NCBI GenBank assembly: GCA_902728285.1
Contig: CACVBU010000064.1
Coordinates: 542,718-606,717 of the forward strand
Length of the DNA: 64,000 nucleotides
Reading direction: 5' to 3'
Origin: Clytia hemisphaerica
Taxonomy: Eukaryota > Cnidaria > Hydrozoa > Leptothecata > Clytiidae
In this document: positions 44,973 to 57,946 of the stretch, piece after piece
Layout of the letters: the number at the start of each line of letters is the position of its first letter
Position numbering within the stretch: the first letter of the stretch is position 1
The notes under the pieces: model-generated
Database searches by the model: none
Seen by the model: only the letters and a program-made list of their open reading frames with translations
Told to the model about the DNA's origin: nothing
Translations under genes and position numbers: made by a program

Positions 44973-47900
44973 GCACTCTGGATTAAACGAAGCAATTTTC
45001 CTGTCTCTTTCTCAACAGAAATTCTTTTGTTTTTTGTCAATAGGTAACGACTGTTGACAAGTAGAAGAATTCATACCTTATGAGAGGTAAGATTTTTAGT
45101 TTTGATTTGGAATGGGAATTTAAAAGAAGCTCTGGTAGACCCTCTGAGCTTTAATAAAACATTAAGGCATAGTCTTTAATCTCGTTAAATTCAAAATATT
45201 TACATAAGGGTTTTTAGAAAGTGATTCCGTTAATTGGTACCACTACTCGGTGGGGATGTAAATACAACGAGTGCGCTAGATCTACTTTTCTTTTTAATAC
45301 TTTTGATGTAGTGCCTTTTGTGCAAGGCATTGTTGTAAGCACTACATTGATTTCTAGATGGGTACTACTCTTCTAAAAACTCCAATATATGATGATGGGT
45401 ATAGCTTCATAGTCCAGGGTTTAAAAAAGTTATTGGGTAGGCTCGTTCAGGGACTTTGGTTTATTTATGACGTAATGTTTTCTACGGAAACTGCCTGGTT
45501 TTTGCCAGTAATAGCAAGTTTTGAACAATTTTTCTAAAGCTTAAATTTGCTTAAGTTTATTTCATTCTGGAATATTATGATTAATTTTTGTTAGTAGTAG
45601 ATAGTACAAGTTTATTCAATTGGTTTTAAGCAGAAAGTGATTTGGGTAAAAAACATACAGTAAAATATGTTCTCCAAACCTAAGGGCCAAAATTGACTTT
45701 GAAGGTATGCTTGTACATGTTCGATTTTTTCGAGTGACTGTCGAGTTATGATAGAGCGCCACTTTCTTCCCTTATCCTAGTTGCTGTGAAGTGCGATCTT
45801 TTAGGTCTTTGGTTTGGCCTGGTTTGTTCGCCGTAGCCGGACTCTCTTCAATCTCGTATCCAAAGCCACCTTCACTACTTTTTCATTTAACTGATGAACC
45901 TGATACAACTTTTTGTGAAGCGCTATCATAATCACAAAATAGCGGACTAGGGGACTGGGTTCGAGTTTGAATGCTCTTCTTTAATCTTACTGTGTTTGAT
46001 AATAGTACGTTCCATGTCCTCATCGTTTCCATGGGCAACCGTCAAAACAATACATTAACATTATACTTGAAAATCATTTTTAAGGCGTCGAAATAATTAC
46101 AATGTCGGATACAAGACAAACCGCTAATTAATAATAGGGGGAGCAAATTATAATTTGGAAATTTTAATTTTGGAAATTACTCATATTCGGTTTTTTAAGG
46201 TTGTTTAAGCGCCACTAAATTAATGGTCCATATAGATCATTGTTTTAAATGACGCCGGGATTACATCGTTAGGGGAGTTTCCTGTTGTGGAAAATTTCAA
46301 ATTATCAGAACCATAATTTTGTAATCATTACTCAATCATTAATGGATATTAAGTATGATATTAAGCCTTATTTACTGGTCACGAATTGCCAGCTGCCTGT
46401 GTTTCAACCACAAATAGGAGGTACAGTCTCTGTTCTATTATTATGATGGCTAAGCCTTCTCATTCCCGGGGAATCATTATTGGCGCATTTCTGGGATCTT
46501 TCCGCTGATTTTTCCAGGTTTTACGGCAAAGATAGTTCTTTTTTTTTGCTGTGTACAAATAAATGCATAAACAAAACACAACGGCCTTGAGGAATGACCA
46601 TCTAATAAGTTGAAGTTCCTGTTATACACACCCAGAGTGTTGAGCTGATGACTTAATCCGGTCAAATTTCGGAGAAAAAAAACAAGCCGTTAACAATTGA
46701 CCAATTTTTCAAATTTAGGAGGTGATTTTATGTTTTCTAAAATTTTGAAAACTTTGACTGGGTTTCTGAATTAATTCTATTATTTTGCTGTTTTTATGTA
46801 ATATTTGAAAACGAAAACTAAACTGGAATCAGTGCCGTCAAAATCATCATCTCAGTCAGAAGTAGACTCTACTTTTCGCCCTCGCTATTTTCCCGCCCCT
46901 GCAAATAAAGCCTACACTGCATACATATACAAACAGTTATTTTTCTACAGCCGAACTCAATTTCTAATTCGTATTTATTTTAGATTATTATGTTTAGACA
47001 ATGTTCAACAAATAGTTTGCGTAACCCAAAATTTCAGATTATTGTTTCCTCGTTATGATGTAGTCTGTCTAACGCTTAACTAGGTGCAAATATCCACTGC
47101 TAACTACAAACTGTACGAAATCTAATAGCGGTTTGGATTATGCAGTCGCCATTTTTCAAAAACAGTTTGATTTTTAAGTCTCCTAGTTAATAGCACAATC
47201 TGTGTTGTTCTAAGTCAAATATTGTTCTTAAAAGCCTACACCTAGACGGAGATTTTTGACGTCAAAATAACGGTCATCCAACGTCCATTACCTCCATGAA
47301 ATAGGAGATATTTTAAGGGATCGACCAAGGGCAAATTAAGGAACAAAACGGCTAAGACTCAATGTGAACTAAGCTGTTCAGGTCATCACTTCTAACCCTT
47401 TCCGTGCCCACGGAGGAAAAAATGGCAAAAGAATGACAAAAAATTTCGAGGCAATGCAGTTGTTTTCATCGGAAGAAAATGAAAAAAGTATTTTGAGCAA
47501 CCGATGGCATGTATATTTGTCCTCGCCAGTTGTTAGCCGAGATAGATAGCCAGACGATTGATAAATAAAGTCAACCAGCCGGGTGATATATTGCGTGTTT
47601 AGAGATAGACATTGTCTTTAGATTAGGAGATTGTAAGCATCATGACGACTTGTTAAATCAGCATAGATTATCGTTTCAACTTCTCGTATCAAATTAAAGA
47701 AGTAAACATTCAAATTTTGATGATTTATATTGCATATGCTAAGCTTTTGATTTTTGAAAATTCGCACGGTAAAGGATTGGTTTTATGACGTCTTTTTCCC
47801 ACGTACCGAGATTTTCTCACAACTGATACTTCTACATGTCCAATATTATCGCGAGGGCTGCCTGCATTAAGAAGGCTCTTTCAAGGCTTTTTGATCAAAG

Positions 47901-49430
47901 CTCTTTCCTTGTGCTAAGTGCTAGTCTTTGATAAACCTCTTTACCTCATATTATACACGATTTTTATAAGAACATCAAAAAACTTTGAGGCCTTTGGATG
48001 TTCTTACTTTTTTAGTCTTCAACTTAAAAATCTACTTTGAAAATGTTCTTATTTTCACCAATTTGTGAGTATCTTTACGGTCCTTGAAGCCTTGAAATAT
48101 TCTTAACTTGTTTTTAATATTTTTGTCATCGAAGCCTTATATTCTTAATAATTTGTACTTAAAAAAAGGTTTATCACTGGAGTGTCTTGATGAATGCGAG
48201 GCAAGGTTTACAACGAAAGTCACGCCTAAACACTGGATGACTGACTGTGATAAATATAGCCACAAAGTTTGAAACATCTTGATCCTTTATAGAGATTAGA
48301 ATTGCGATAAAATCATTTTTCATGATCTCAGTTTAGACAGTTATCTATACTTAACGAAGTCAGAGCTGCGTGCGAATATGTATTTCCTGTTTGTTTTGCT
48401 TGAGGAGACAATCAAAATTTGTCGTTTAATGAGATAAATATTTAAAACACTTAAGTAAAACAAGTGGGAAATAATTAGCTTTAAATGCCTCAGTCAGGAA
48501 AATTAAAAAATGATTTGATTTGTATTTTTACCTCCGCTTTCATACAACGGTGGCCGACATGTGAGTTTTTGTATGGTGGCCTTTCTGTTATAAGAGGACG
48601 CATGGTTGAAATTTCTTTTTTGCTCTGTTTCGGGTTTATTCAAAAATTGAAAAACAGAATTGATTTCGAGATTCTGTTTCAGTCGGCATAGCCTAACCTG
48701 AGATCAGATTGTGGTTGTTTTCTGCCCACCACGCTGAAGCTCTAAAGGGATGGGTGAAAACATACAATCTGACGAATATGCTATCTCGAAATCGTAAGGA
48801 CCGCGTTTGACTAAAAGGACTGGGGATGACAACAAAGTTGCGCGATTGTGTTTATAAATAGGGCGCCGTATCAGTTATTGACTTTCTGGCGCACAACAAG
48901 ACTCTTGTTGTAAAATTTTCCGCGGGAGGACTATTTTCTTCAGATGTATAATTTTCAAGTGCCTTCAGAGGTTTACCGTGCACGTAAGAAAATTATTAAC
49001 AGCTGTTATCAGGTTAACATAGCCCTTTAGATTAATTTTAAAAATAGTGATTCTTCATGGCTGTAGTTTTGCAATTAAATGTAAGATATAAAATGCCTGT
49101 AGGTCTGTCGTCATGGTGGTCTTGAATACAATTGACGTAAAGCCAAACGAGACAGAGAACGGTCGTTAAAATAACTCCCAAATAGTTCTTTGAGTGTAAT
49201 GTAAATGTTTCTGGCTTTTTGCCATCTTTTAAAAGGCAGTAAAGAGAGTTTCTTTCCTTTTCATGTAGACTTCTAGCAATTTGTCTTTTGGAACTCGATC
49301 AAAATTATTTTAATCATGAAAATAAAAATCCAAACAGTTTTGTGTCTTTGAAATACGTCAGACTTTCTGATTTCTGTATGCTTTTACAATACAAAATAGC
49401 AAGGCCCAGAACTAGGAGGCTGTTAAATTC
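44973..49430. other. Gene-poor intergenic stretch
   Basis: No supported gene in about 4.4 kb. ORF 46805-47083 starts with a piece homologous to the repeat at 31675-31790 and is therefore repeat-derived. 48485-48691 has no domain. The rest is AT-rich single-copy-looking sequence. Confidence 0.45.
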
Positions 49431-49530
49431 ATACAGTTGACTCTCTCTAATTCGATCTTCAAGGGACCAAGAAATTTCTTCGAATTTAGAGAAAGATTCG
49501 AATTACAGAAAGTATTTCATACTACTTTCC
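49431..49530. repeat. pogo/Tigger-like MITE fragment
   Basis: CAGTTGACTCTCTCTAATTCG followed by TTCAAGGGACC and two TTCGAATT(T/A)AGA-like blocks. Similar sequence, with both ends preserved, lies at 60484-60579. Confidence 0.5.
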
Positions 49531-49613
49531 AGCTGAGTGGCAAATATTTTAATTCAAATTTGAAAGATTCGAATAGTAGTAATTTATAATCACTGGACGT
49601 TTAGGATGGATAC

Positions 49614-49718
49614 ATACCCAGCCGGCACACAACGTCAAAATAACGTCCATTTGACATTCATAACGTCCAAATTACGTTATTTGAACGTTAAAACAACGTT
49701 GTGTGCCAGCTGGGTATC
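49614..49718. mobile_element. Palindromic MITE, copy 1 (about 105 bp)
   Basis: Nearly the whole element is an inverted repeat: ACCCAGCCGGCACACAACGT on the left and ACGTTGTGTGCCAGCTGGGT on the right, with AACGT(T) motifs repeated in between. Confidence 0.85.
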
Positions 49719-50068
49719 AAATAGTAGTTTGTTAACTGACCTTTTCTCCCACACCTTAAATTAGAGACAGTGTCAGAGAGAAAAGATAACATGATAATAT
49801 ATTATGAGATGACATCAATTTATCAACAGTTCAACGACACACTGTCGCGTCAGGTTGTCTTCAACTAAATACTGGCGCTGTAATGAGATACAAGTCTACC
49901 TACTACTTGTTTTCGTGTTTTTTATATCTGTTATTAAATGATCATTTACAACCGTTAGATTAATCAAATGATGACAAACAAAATAACCTGCGTCTTCTTT
50001 CTTGTGTTTGTTTCAAATTCTTGCTTGAATTATCAGGGTTTTTCGCCCGTGACGCAATGAAACTATAA

Positions 50069-50314
<246 letters not shown>

Positions 50315-50336
50315 TAATATAAAAAGGCCTAAAACC

Positions 50337-50433
50337 CCAGCCGGCACACAACGTTGTTTTAACGTTCATCTAACGTTATATGGACGTTGTGAACGTTAGA
50401 TAAACCTTAAAACAACGTTGTGTGCCAGTTGGG
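50337..50433. mobile_element. Palindromic MITE, copy 2 (about 97 bp)
   Basis: CCCAGCCGGCACACAACGTT on the left and AACGTTGTGTGCCAGTTGGG on the right, same family as the copy at 49614. Interior has several AACGTT units. AAC flanks both ends. Confidence 0.85.
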
Positions 50434-51390
50434 AACGTGAGGAGAGTGGCAGGTTCTAGTTTACCAGGAAAGAATGATACCTGAAAGTCGTTGGATTGAC
50501 ATTCTTACAGACAAAGAATTTTGACGCCATCTCCTTGTAAATTCATTATAAAACCTCCTAAAAGCCGACAGTACCGTTAAAGGATGATAGGTGTATTGCC
50601 AAATATTCCGTCGCTCTACTCAATTTGTCCTGTTTGGGAAATTCGGTTATATTGTTAGGTTACTGTCAAACAGAGTAGGAAAACATACCAGGTTTCGCTT
50701 CAGGGATTAGAGATTATTATACCAGACTCAAATTTTCAGGATACAGATATTGATAAGTCTGAATCACAGACCTCTACAAAACCTCAGGTAGTACAGGCTC
50801 GTAGCAACCGGGGGGGGGGGCAGCAGGGGCAGTTGCCCCCCAATAATTTTTCAATAAATAATTTTTTTCATTGTTGTTTTTTTTGTTTTGATAAAATAAT
50901 CGAACGTGTCTGCTCGACCACCGAAAGATAGTTATTTTTCCAGGTAGTATATGGTTAAAAAGTTAGCTATGAAATTGTTTCAATCTGTTGTTGGAAAATA
51001 GTTCAAAAATAGGGTCTTTTTATCTAAAAATTCTAGAAAATTCGCCGGCTAACGGGGGCTGAGCGGCCCCCAAACCCGCAGCTTAAAAAAAAAACGCCTT
51101 ACGGCGTTTTTGTTCGACTTCAACATGTATGCCCCCTCAATAATAAATTGCTTCCTACGGGCATGTAGTATATAAGTCTATAAGGAGCACGAATCCTTTA
51201 GTGGGTACCAGCAGGCTAGGTATGGATAAAATTGGATTAATTTACCAAATGCAAGTGTGGATTTGTTAGCTCTTTTGCCGAGAACTAAGAGTAAGAGTAA
51301 AGAACTAGTAAGAGTAGTAAGAGTAGATTATAAGACAATGATAAATAAAAGATATGTTTGAAACGGGCTTAACATGAAGGTAGAGTCCCA
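50434..51390. other. Intergenic stretch before the P-type transposon
   Basis: No gene. A G-run lies at 50810-50821 and an AACGCC/GGCGTT hairpin (AAAACGCCTTACGGCGTTTT) near 51091-51110. Confidence 0.45.
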
Positions 51391-51675
51391 GTCATACCAT
51401 AGTCACAAGAAGAGAGATAGTCTGGCAGCGCTCGGGCCGTCCTTAGTGTTTTTGCCTACGGCTCTTAGCGATGTTGAAAATCGAACGACGGCCCAATGAA
51501 CATACAAAATCAAAACAAGAAGCGAAGCGAGCGGGAGGCAAAAAGTTAAAAAATGGCTTCAAGTTCAGTTCAAATTAGTGCAAATGATTTGGGTTTTTTT
51601 GTAAAGTTTTTAGAAGAAGAGGTAAATTTACAAAAGCCAGTCAACAGTGACAGGTTTGCCTTCTTCATTTCTTAG

Positions 51676-52692
51676 ATTGGCACATCAGATGAGAGAAGAG
51701 AGATTCATATATGTTCAGATTGTGAGAAACAGTATAAAACCAAAAGTGGTCTTAAACGCCATCAGAAGGCAAAACATGAAGAAACTGTTCCAAATATGGA
51801 CATATTAATATTCAAATCAATCCTTGTTAACAGTATCAAAAAATTAGCATCTGATGAGGTTACACCAGTAAAGGCTAAGCAGGAGCTGTCTGGATATTCA
51901 TTTTCATCTGAAGAGTTGCAACAGTTTTGGTCAAAGTTCAAGCAGATAATATTGAATTTCAACGGTAACGCAGAGAAGTTTTTTAGCAATTTTTTTCAGT
52001 TTACTCTTCCCTCCCCAAACAGCCTTCCAGTCTTCCCCAGGTTAACCAGGCGAGTGTCAAACCTTCTTTGTAATGAGTTGGCAATTCAGTGTTTGGAAAA
52101 CCTAACAAAACTTTGTGTTGTTGGATCGTCAGTTCCAACCTTTAAATGGACAGACAAGGCCAAAGAGGTTGTTGAATACCTTGCTGGTTATTGCTTTAGA
52201 GAGCTTTACTCTAGGCTCCATCGCAAGAAAAAGTCAGCGGAAATTAAAGCACTCATGGCAATCCTTTTATCAGCAAAAATTGACCCTGAGAGTTACTTTG
52301 GTCAAAAACAGAGGCTTATAAAAATCCATGACAGAGGAGGTTTGTGGATGGTTAATAATAAAGCCTATAGAATTTTCGAGCTTTGTGAAGAACACTTTCA
52401 CTATGAAACATATGGATTCAAACGATTTATTAACGCCAACGAAATGACAGAAAAAATGATGAAAAATGCAGGTGTGAACAGCAATTTTAAGAATCTGTGC
52501 ATTCAAGCCAATGTTTTTGCTGACAAAGAGTATTCAAAAAATTTGCTGGAAAAAGTTATGCAGCTTTATTTTCGTGTTCGCTCCCATTCAAAGGCTAGAC
52601 AAAGGAAGGAAACTGCAAAGATTGAGGCAAAAACAGCAAAGAAGAAGTCAATAAGAACTGAAATGAAGCGTGCCGAGGAAGATAGCAAATAG
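51676..52692 (+). CDS. C2H2 zinc-finger accessory protein of the P-type transposon
   Basis: The main exon starts at 51676 after a TTTCTTAG acceptor and ends at TAG. It opens with one C2H2 finger in C-x2-C-x12-H-x4-H spacing (about 51718-51778). Then comes about 200 residues with no known domain that include W-T-D-K-A-K-E-V-V-E-Y-L-A-G-Y-C-F-R, and a highly basic Lys/Ala/Glu tail that may bind DNA or enter the nucleus. A likely first exon (ATG 51554 to a GTAAAT donor at 51622) reads 13 sensible codons but needs one more T in a T6 run (51595-51600) to stay in frame. So the gene is either damaged or starts elsewhere. It faces the transposase gene tail-to-tail. A target-choice or regulatory role is a guess. 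Confidence 0.6.
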   Translation: MGTSDERREIHICSDCEKQYKTKSGLKRHQKAKHEETVPNMDILIFKSILVNSIKKLASDEVTPVKAKQELSGYSFSSEELQQFWSKFKQIILNFNGNAEKFFSNFFQFTLPSPNSLPVFPRLTRRVSNLLCNELAIQCLENLTKLCVVGSSVPTFKWTDKAKEVVEYLAGYCFRELYSRLHRKKKSAEIKALMAILLSAKIDPESYFGQKQRLIKIHDRGGLWMVNNKAYRIFELCEEHFHYETYGFKRFINANEMTEKMMKNAGVNSNFKNLCIQANVFADKEYSKNLLEKVMQLYFRVRSHSKARQRKETAKIEAKTAKKKSIRTEMKRAEEDSK

Positions 52693-54548
52693 AATGGATC
52701 AATATTTTATTTTCTGAAATTTAAAAGTTTGTTTTGGTTAACAGTGGAATGTAGTTATAATAGAATTGACAGAAACCTTCTATAAAAGTTGTATATATTT
52801 TATTCTTTGATGATTTAGGCATAGTCACTATGATTTAGGTCTCTCATTGTTTGTATTTTAGGAAATCACAATGTGCAGTTTAGTGGGCTAGTCATCCCTA
52901 GAAGTGCTTTTTGTGAATTTTTTTAGTGTTCTTGGTTTAGTAAAATTGTTAACATGTCTATTTTTTAAAGCTGCTGTCAAAGATTTCAATTCTCTTAACA
53001 GGCTCTTATTTCCCAGAACTAAAGCATGGTATGTTAATTTGCTTTATTTTCAATTGACCTTTTTTTCAAAGTTGAGGAATGTTCAGGGTCAAACCTGTGT
53101 TAGGTAATTGCTTTATGCACAAAAAACAGGTAGGTAGTAATTGGCACTTATCACCTAACAGCCAGCAACTCCTCAACTTTTTTTATTTACTTACCTAGAT
53201 GTTTTATTGCCTTTCTTGTTCAATGATTTGTTTAAAAAAATGCCACGGCCAGTAGTCGAAACTGGATCTCCTATTACAAATAATAGGTGTTTTACATTAA
53301 ACTAACGTGACTGTGTTATGGCTGTTTCCCTAAAAAGAAAAATATAAGAGTTTGAATTTAGAAATTTATCTAGTTTTGATTATGGATATTTTAATGACAT
53401 ATAATTTTATTTTTGTTGTACTTACTATTTTGAGAAATTTCATTTGTATTTCTTGTTCAATCATGCTTGGAAATTTTAACTATCACGGGAAAAAATCAAA
53501 AAAAATTTACCGCGACTTTTTAACGAATTCACGGTGAAAAGCTGCAATCTTTTAATAATCCACAATGAAAAGTTTAAATTTCGCCGTGAATTGTTAAAAG
53601 ATTGCAGCTTTTCACCGCGAATTTACTAAAAAGTCGCGGTGGATTTTATTGATTTTTTTCCTGTGTATAGTCATGAAAATGTACATAATCAACTAGATAA
53701 ATTTTCAAAATTTGACTTAGGTGTGATAAAATTTGGTTATTGTCTTACAAACCGGTTTTTTCCACTTTTTCCATACTATACCTAGTATTTTTTAATGTTT
53801 CATATTAAATTAATGTTTTTATTTTGTCTCCTGTGCATGGCTTACACAGGTATAGATTCTGCTGTATCAATGTGCACAAAATTTTATATTTTGTGTATGC
53901 TTTTACCACAGAAACTTTTAACTAACTAGTCCTATATTTTCTGCATTTTGCTTTTTAAACAGATTCAATATAATTGTAATATTTACAAGATTAAGAAAAA
54001 TATGTTATGTTATTTCTCATGCAATCATCCTTGAAAATTTTGAAAACTTGCAAGGGTGAAAGACACTAGAAATATATTTTGTATATTTAAAATAAATTCA
54101 TATAATTACAAGTGCATTCATAATCTTCAAAACAGTTTCTAATGTGATACATTCAATATTATAATAATAACAAAATTGATCCATAATTTAAAATGCAAGT
54201 AATGCGAATCGAACAAAAACTCTAAATCTCTGATATATGTGAAGACTTAACTGAACATGCGTGGTAATGCATCATGCACTAAAAAACATGCATTTTAAAC
54301 AAAAACTAACCAAAAGAATATTACACAAACAAAACCAACAAATTTACTAGCTTCAAAAAAAGTATATTTTAAAAGATGGATAATAAATATTCTCATAAAA
54401 TTTTAATATAACAAATTATCAACCTTTAATTGACAGTGCTATTAACAATAACGGCAACCAAAATGTGTAAAACAATTAAAAATGTAAAAAATATAAAAGT
54501 ATGACAAAATATAAAAATTCAAAATATAAAAGTAAAAAACGTTCTAAA
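52693..54548. other. Spacer between the two convergent transposon genes
   Basis: AT-rich, no ORF with a domain. It holds the foldback element at 53484-53665 and probably the 3' ends of both genes. Confidence 0.6.
53484..53665. mobile_element. Foldback MITE nested in the transposon (182 bp)
   Basis: Arms of about 75 bases: CACGGGAAAAAATCAA, TTACCGCGACTTTTTA and AAAGCTGCAATCTTTTAA on the left, mirrored to CCTGTG on the right. TAT lies on both sides. Confidence 0.8.
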
Positions 54549-57430
54549 CTAAGTACGGGGTTTCTTGGGGACAGGCTCATCGCTGATTGACCATCGTGTT
54601 GTTGTGCTGTTCTCACAATTTGTTCCATTAGGTGCAACATGTAGTGACGATTTTATAATGTTGTCATTGATTCTTACTTGTTGGTGGCTTGGATTGTCTT
54701 TCCTTCTTCCAATCGATCGTTGCCAACCAAAGTAATTTTCCAAATCATCTTGATTGAATTTGTTGGTCAGAACATATTTGATTCCATTCTTCAAAAGATA
54801 CTTGGTACAATGGATAAGAGACATGGTGGAAATCTGAAGTCCTTCGTAAGTTTGCCAGCTAATAAACATTCTACCCTTAATTTCAGGTTTCATGCCCGGG
54901 TGTGCGGTGTTTATCCACTTGAGCCAATCTTGAAAGTATTTCAAAAATTTATTTTCCAGCCAGTCAAAACGTGCATCTGTTAATGATTCAAAAGGCTTCT
55001 GATCAGGTTTGATATTCCTTTTGTGTTCATCAGGGTGTCTAACATTACCACAATCAAACCATTTGTCAACCAACTCACAAAAAACCGCTGTTTCTTGGGT
55101 TTCATCATCACCATATTCTTTGAGTGTCGTGGCTACCTTAGAACTCAACAATTGTGCGGCCAATTTAACATTCATTTTTGAATAGCTTGTCAGAAAAATA
55201 TGGTCTGGAGTGATTTTATTGAGGTGTCGGTAGCAAGATAAAGAATCCTCCATGTAGTAATCTTTTATGTGTTTCCATAAAATGTGTCCACCATCTTTAA
55301 ACATAAATCTAGTGTGTCCTTCAGATCCTGAGTGTAATAAATTATTCCTAAGAGTTTTCAAAAGATGAGGTATATCGGAGAAAAAAAAAATAATAAAGGT
55401 GTTCTCATCTTCAGCATAAATGTTTGGTGTCCTATAAACCACTATGTCTCCAGAAACAAAGCCTTTGTGCATTTTGAAAAAGGTTCTGTTTGGTGAGGCC
55501 CCATCAGAAGTTGCTGCAACAACACGTAAGTTACAGGACATCTCAAGCAAACATACAGCCTTCCAAAATAAAGGAAAGATTTGGAATGAAGTTACTCCTT
55601 TTGTTGCAAATGTTGCAAAAGAAAATGATAATGGGTTGATCACACTTTTCACAAGAAAAACCAAAACATGTGTGGCAAGATCATCACAGTTTTTAAAAGT
55701 AGCTTCATTGAGAGATTCATCACCAAGGTCAACATAACCAACAAGTTCCCCAGTATGCTTATTCCATACCAAATCTTCCTGGATTTTCATTTCGTCAAAC
55801 GATAGAACAACAAAGCGCTCTTGATTACTGAATTTTTCTGTTAACTTAGTCAATCTCTCGATAGTTTGCTGATTAAAACCGGTCTTCGGACGGATGTAAT
55901 TGCGATAGTCTCTCAATGTCCTCTCTGAAGGAAGGATGAGTGCCCCAGTTCCATTTTTCTCATCATAACGAAAATATTTGTAGGCTGAAGGTGACTTGGC
56001 ATACAATGTTAGACAATATTTGATAATCATTGGATGGTACCTCACCTTTAAAAGTTAAATGTTTTGGAGCTTAATTTCATAAAAAAAATTTTTAAGCAAA
56101 ATTCATGTATGCAATGCAAATGACAAAATTCTAATCTTGATAAAAACTTGAACATGCAGGTCTAGATAGAGTATAGCTATAATAAATAATCCAAAAGGAT
56201 ACTTTTATCTGAAATATAACAGCAATTATTGCAAAAATAACATAACTTACTTGAGTTGGGTGTTGCTTTAAATACTTCATTTGTTCTTCCCAAAACAATT
56301 TCATAAATGGAGAAATCCTGCGTTGGTCAGTTTGATCGAATATAGATTTTAGATCTTGATGTAATTCTTTGTTAACAATCACAGATTTTCGATCAAGTTC
56401 ATTTTGTAAATAGCTGATCTGGTTTGTTAGATCTTTATTTAGGGCCCTTTGTTCCAGGATTGTCGCTTTCAACCTAGCTACTGATGTTGCGGTTATAGGA
56501 GCTTTAAGTGGAATGGGTTTTGCTTGCATATTTTGCTTCATTTTCAAGGCATTCATTTCCTTCTTCTCCAAAGAAGTACAATGCGTACAAATCTTAAGTT
56601 GGTGTCCAACTAATAATGAGCAAAATGGGCTTCTGTAAAAGTGTCTTTCAACAAGATTTTCAAAAGCATCAGGAAGGTCTGATTGTTTCACTGTTTGTAG
56701 CTTTGAAATTGTGTGATGCCTGATTGCATCGTTGTTAACCAATTCCAAATTACTGATTCCCACACATAAATTCATGGTTTCAAGCTTTGTTAAGATTGTG
56801 TTGATTGGCATAGACATTATAGAAAAAGGGCAGGTGCTGAACCATCCAAAAACTCTTAATGTTACCTAAAGTTAAAAATATAATTTACGAATGATTGGTC
56901 ATGCATGGATTGATCATGTACGTTAGCGTATAATATGATTGATGAATAGGAAAAATTTAAAAAAATATATTTTGAGCATGCATGAATTTAACTGTAGAAG
57001 CGTGCAATATATCTTCATATATCTTCAATATAGTTCATAGTTGTACAATACTCTAAAAAGCCTCTATATATAATGTGCATTTTAACTGAATACTGAATAC
57101 CTACAAACTCACCTTTAAATGACAGTCAACGACTAAATCAAATTTTGGAACTTGAAAGCGTGAATCAAAAAGACGAAAAGTTGAGAACTGATCTAATAAT
57201 GAATATTGCCAATTATTGTTGATGCTCATTGATGCATTCTGCAAGAATTGACGATATGTGTAAATGGAAAAAAGTTTTGATAGATGTGGATGGGATATTT
57301 GCAGGTTGGTGGTTTTGTTCTCTTTTGACAATGGAATTAATTGGGCGGGGGGGGAACGTAAGTTTTGTTTGACATGCCAGGGAGGTTCAATGTTGGAATT
57401 GCATCCTCCTTTGGTACTTTTCGTGTTGCA
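54549..57430 (-). CDS. THAP/P-element-type transposase, exons 2-4
   Basis: Minus-strand exons 57113-57430, 56251-56865 and 54549-56045, all with GT/AG ends and phase-0 joins between the last three. The middle exon has W-F-S-T-C-P, then a Leu-rich coiled-coil-like stretch of about 50 residues. The last exon has V-R-Y-H-P-M-I-I-K-Y, L-P-S-E-R-T-L-R-D-Y, the first catalytic Asp in L-S-F-D-E-M-K-I, the second in A-T-S-D-G-A-S-P-N-R, and N-Q-D-D-L-E-N-Y-F-G near the C-terminus with the probable catalytic Glu. This RNase-H-like order is that of P transposases and THAP9. The second exon shifts frame at a C8 run (about 57345-57352). The catalytic exons are open and intact. Confidence 0.85.
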
Positions 57431-57715
57431 TCTTAAAATTTAAAATCAAAAAATTTTCAAATTAAAAAATACATGCCCTCTTATATTAGTAGCTCCTCAA
57501 TCACTATGATATAATATCTAACCTAATAATGTTGAAAATTTATTTCTATCTCTTACAAAAATTAGACCTGAAGTAAAACATGCATTTTAAAATCTAATCT
57601 AATTTCTTTAAAATTAATTTCCATCTTTTACAAAAATAAGACTTCAGGTGAGCATGCATCAAAAGTAGCTAATTAAACAAAAAATTAAAAAATAAATCAT
57701 GCTTTATATACTTAC

Positions 57716-57946
57716 AGTGATAAAGAGCATCAGGTTCGTAGTGTTTCTCACAAACCCAAACTTTGCTTGACTGCTTGATTCAATCTTCTTACTGAATTTC
57801 TCATCGACAATTCGGCCTTTCAAAATTTAAGCCAAAAAGTTTTGACGCCATTCAGGCTTTGTAAGTGGTGGGATTTTGAATAATCCATACTTATTTTGAT
57901 TCCGACAGATCCCACAACCAACGATGGCACAATTTTCTCCAGGCAT
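57716..57946 (-). pseudogene. Damaged THAP DNA-binding exon of the transposase
   Basis: The first exon runs from ATG 57946 to a GTAAG donor below 57716. It shows C-x4-C (C-A-I-V-G-C), F-K-I-P-P, E-W-R, then W-V-C-E-K-H-Y-E-P-D, the C2CH zinc ligand pattern of THAP domains. The last base of the exon completes a Tyr codon with the next exon. Two breaks are visible: an in-frame TAA after N-F-L-A, and a one-base shift just before the W-V-C-E-K-H block. The copy cannot make an intact N-terminal DNA-binding domain. Confidence 0.75.

Noticed and set aside
51762-52506. Minus ORFs opposite the zinc-finger gene
   Set aside because: Shadows; the plus strand carries the C2H2 finger and a longer frame.
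55444-55737. 97-codon plus ORF
   Set aside because: Antisense of the transposase catalytic exon.
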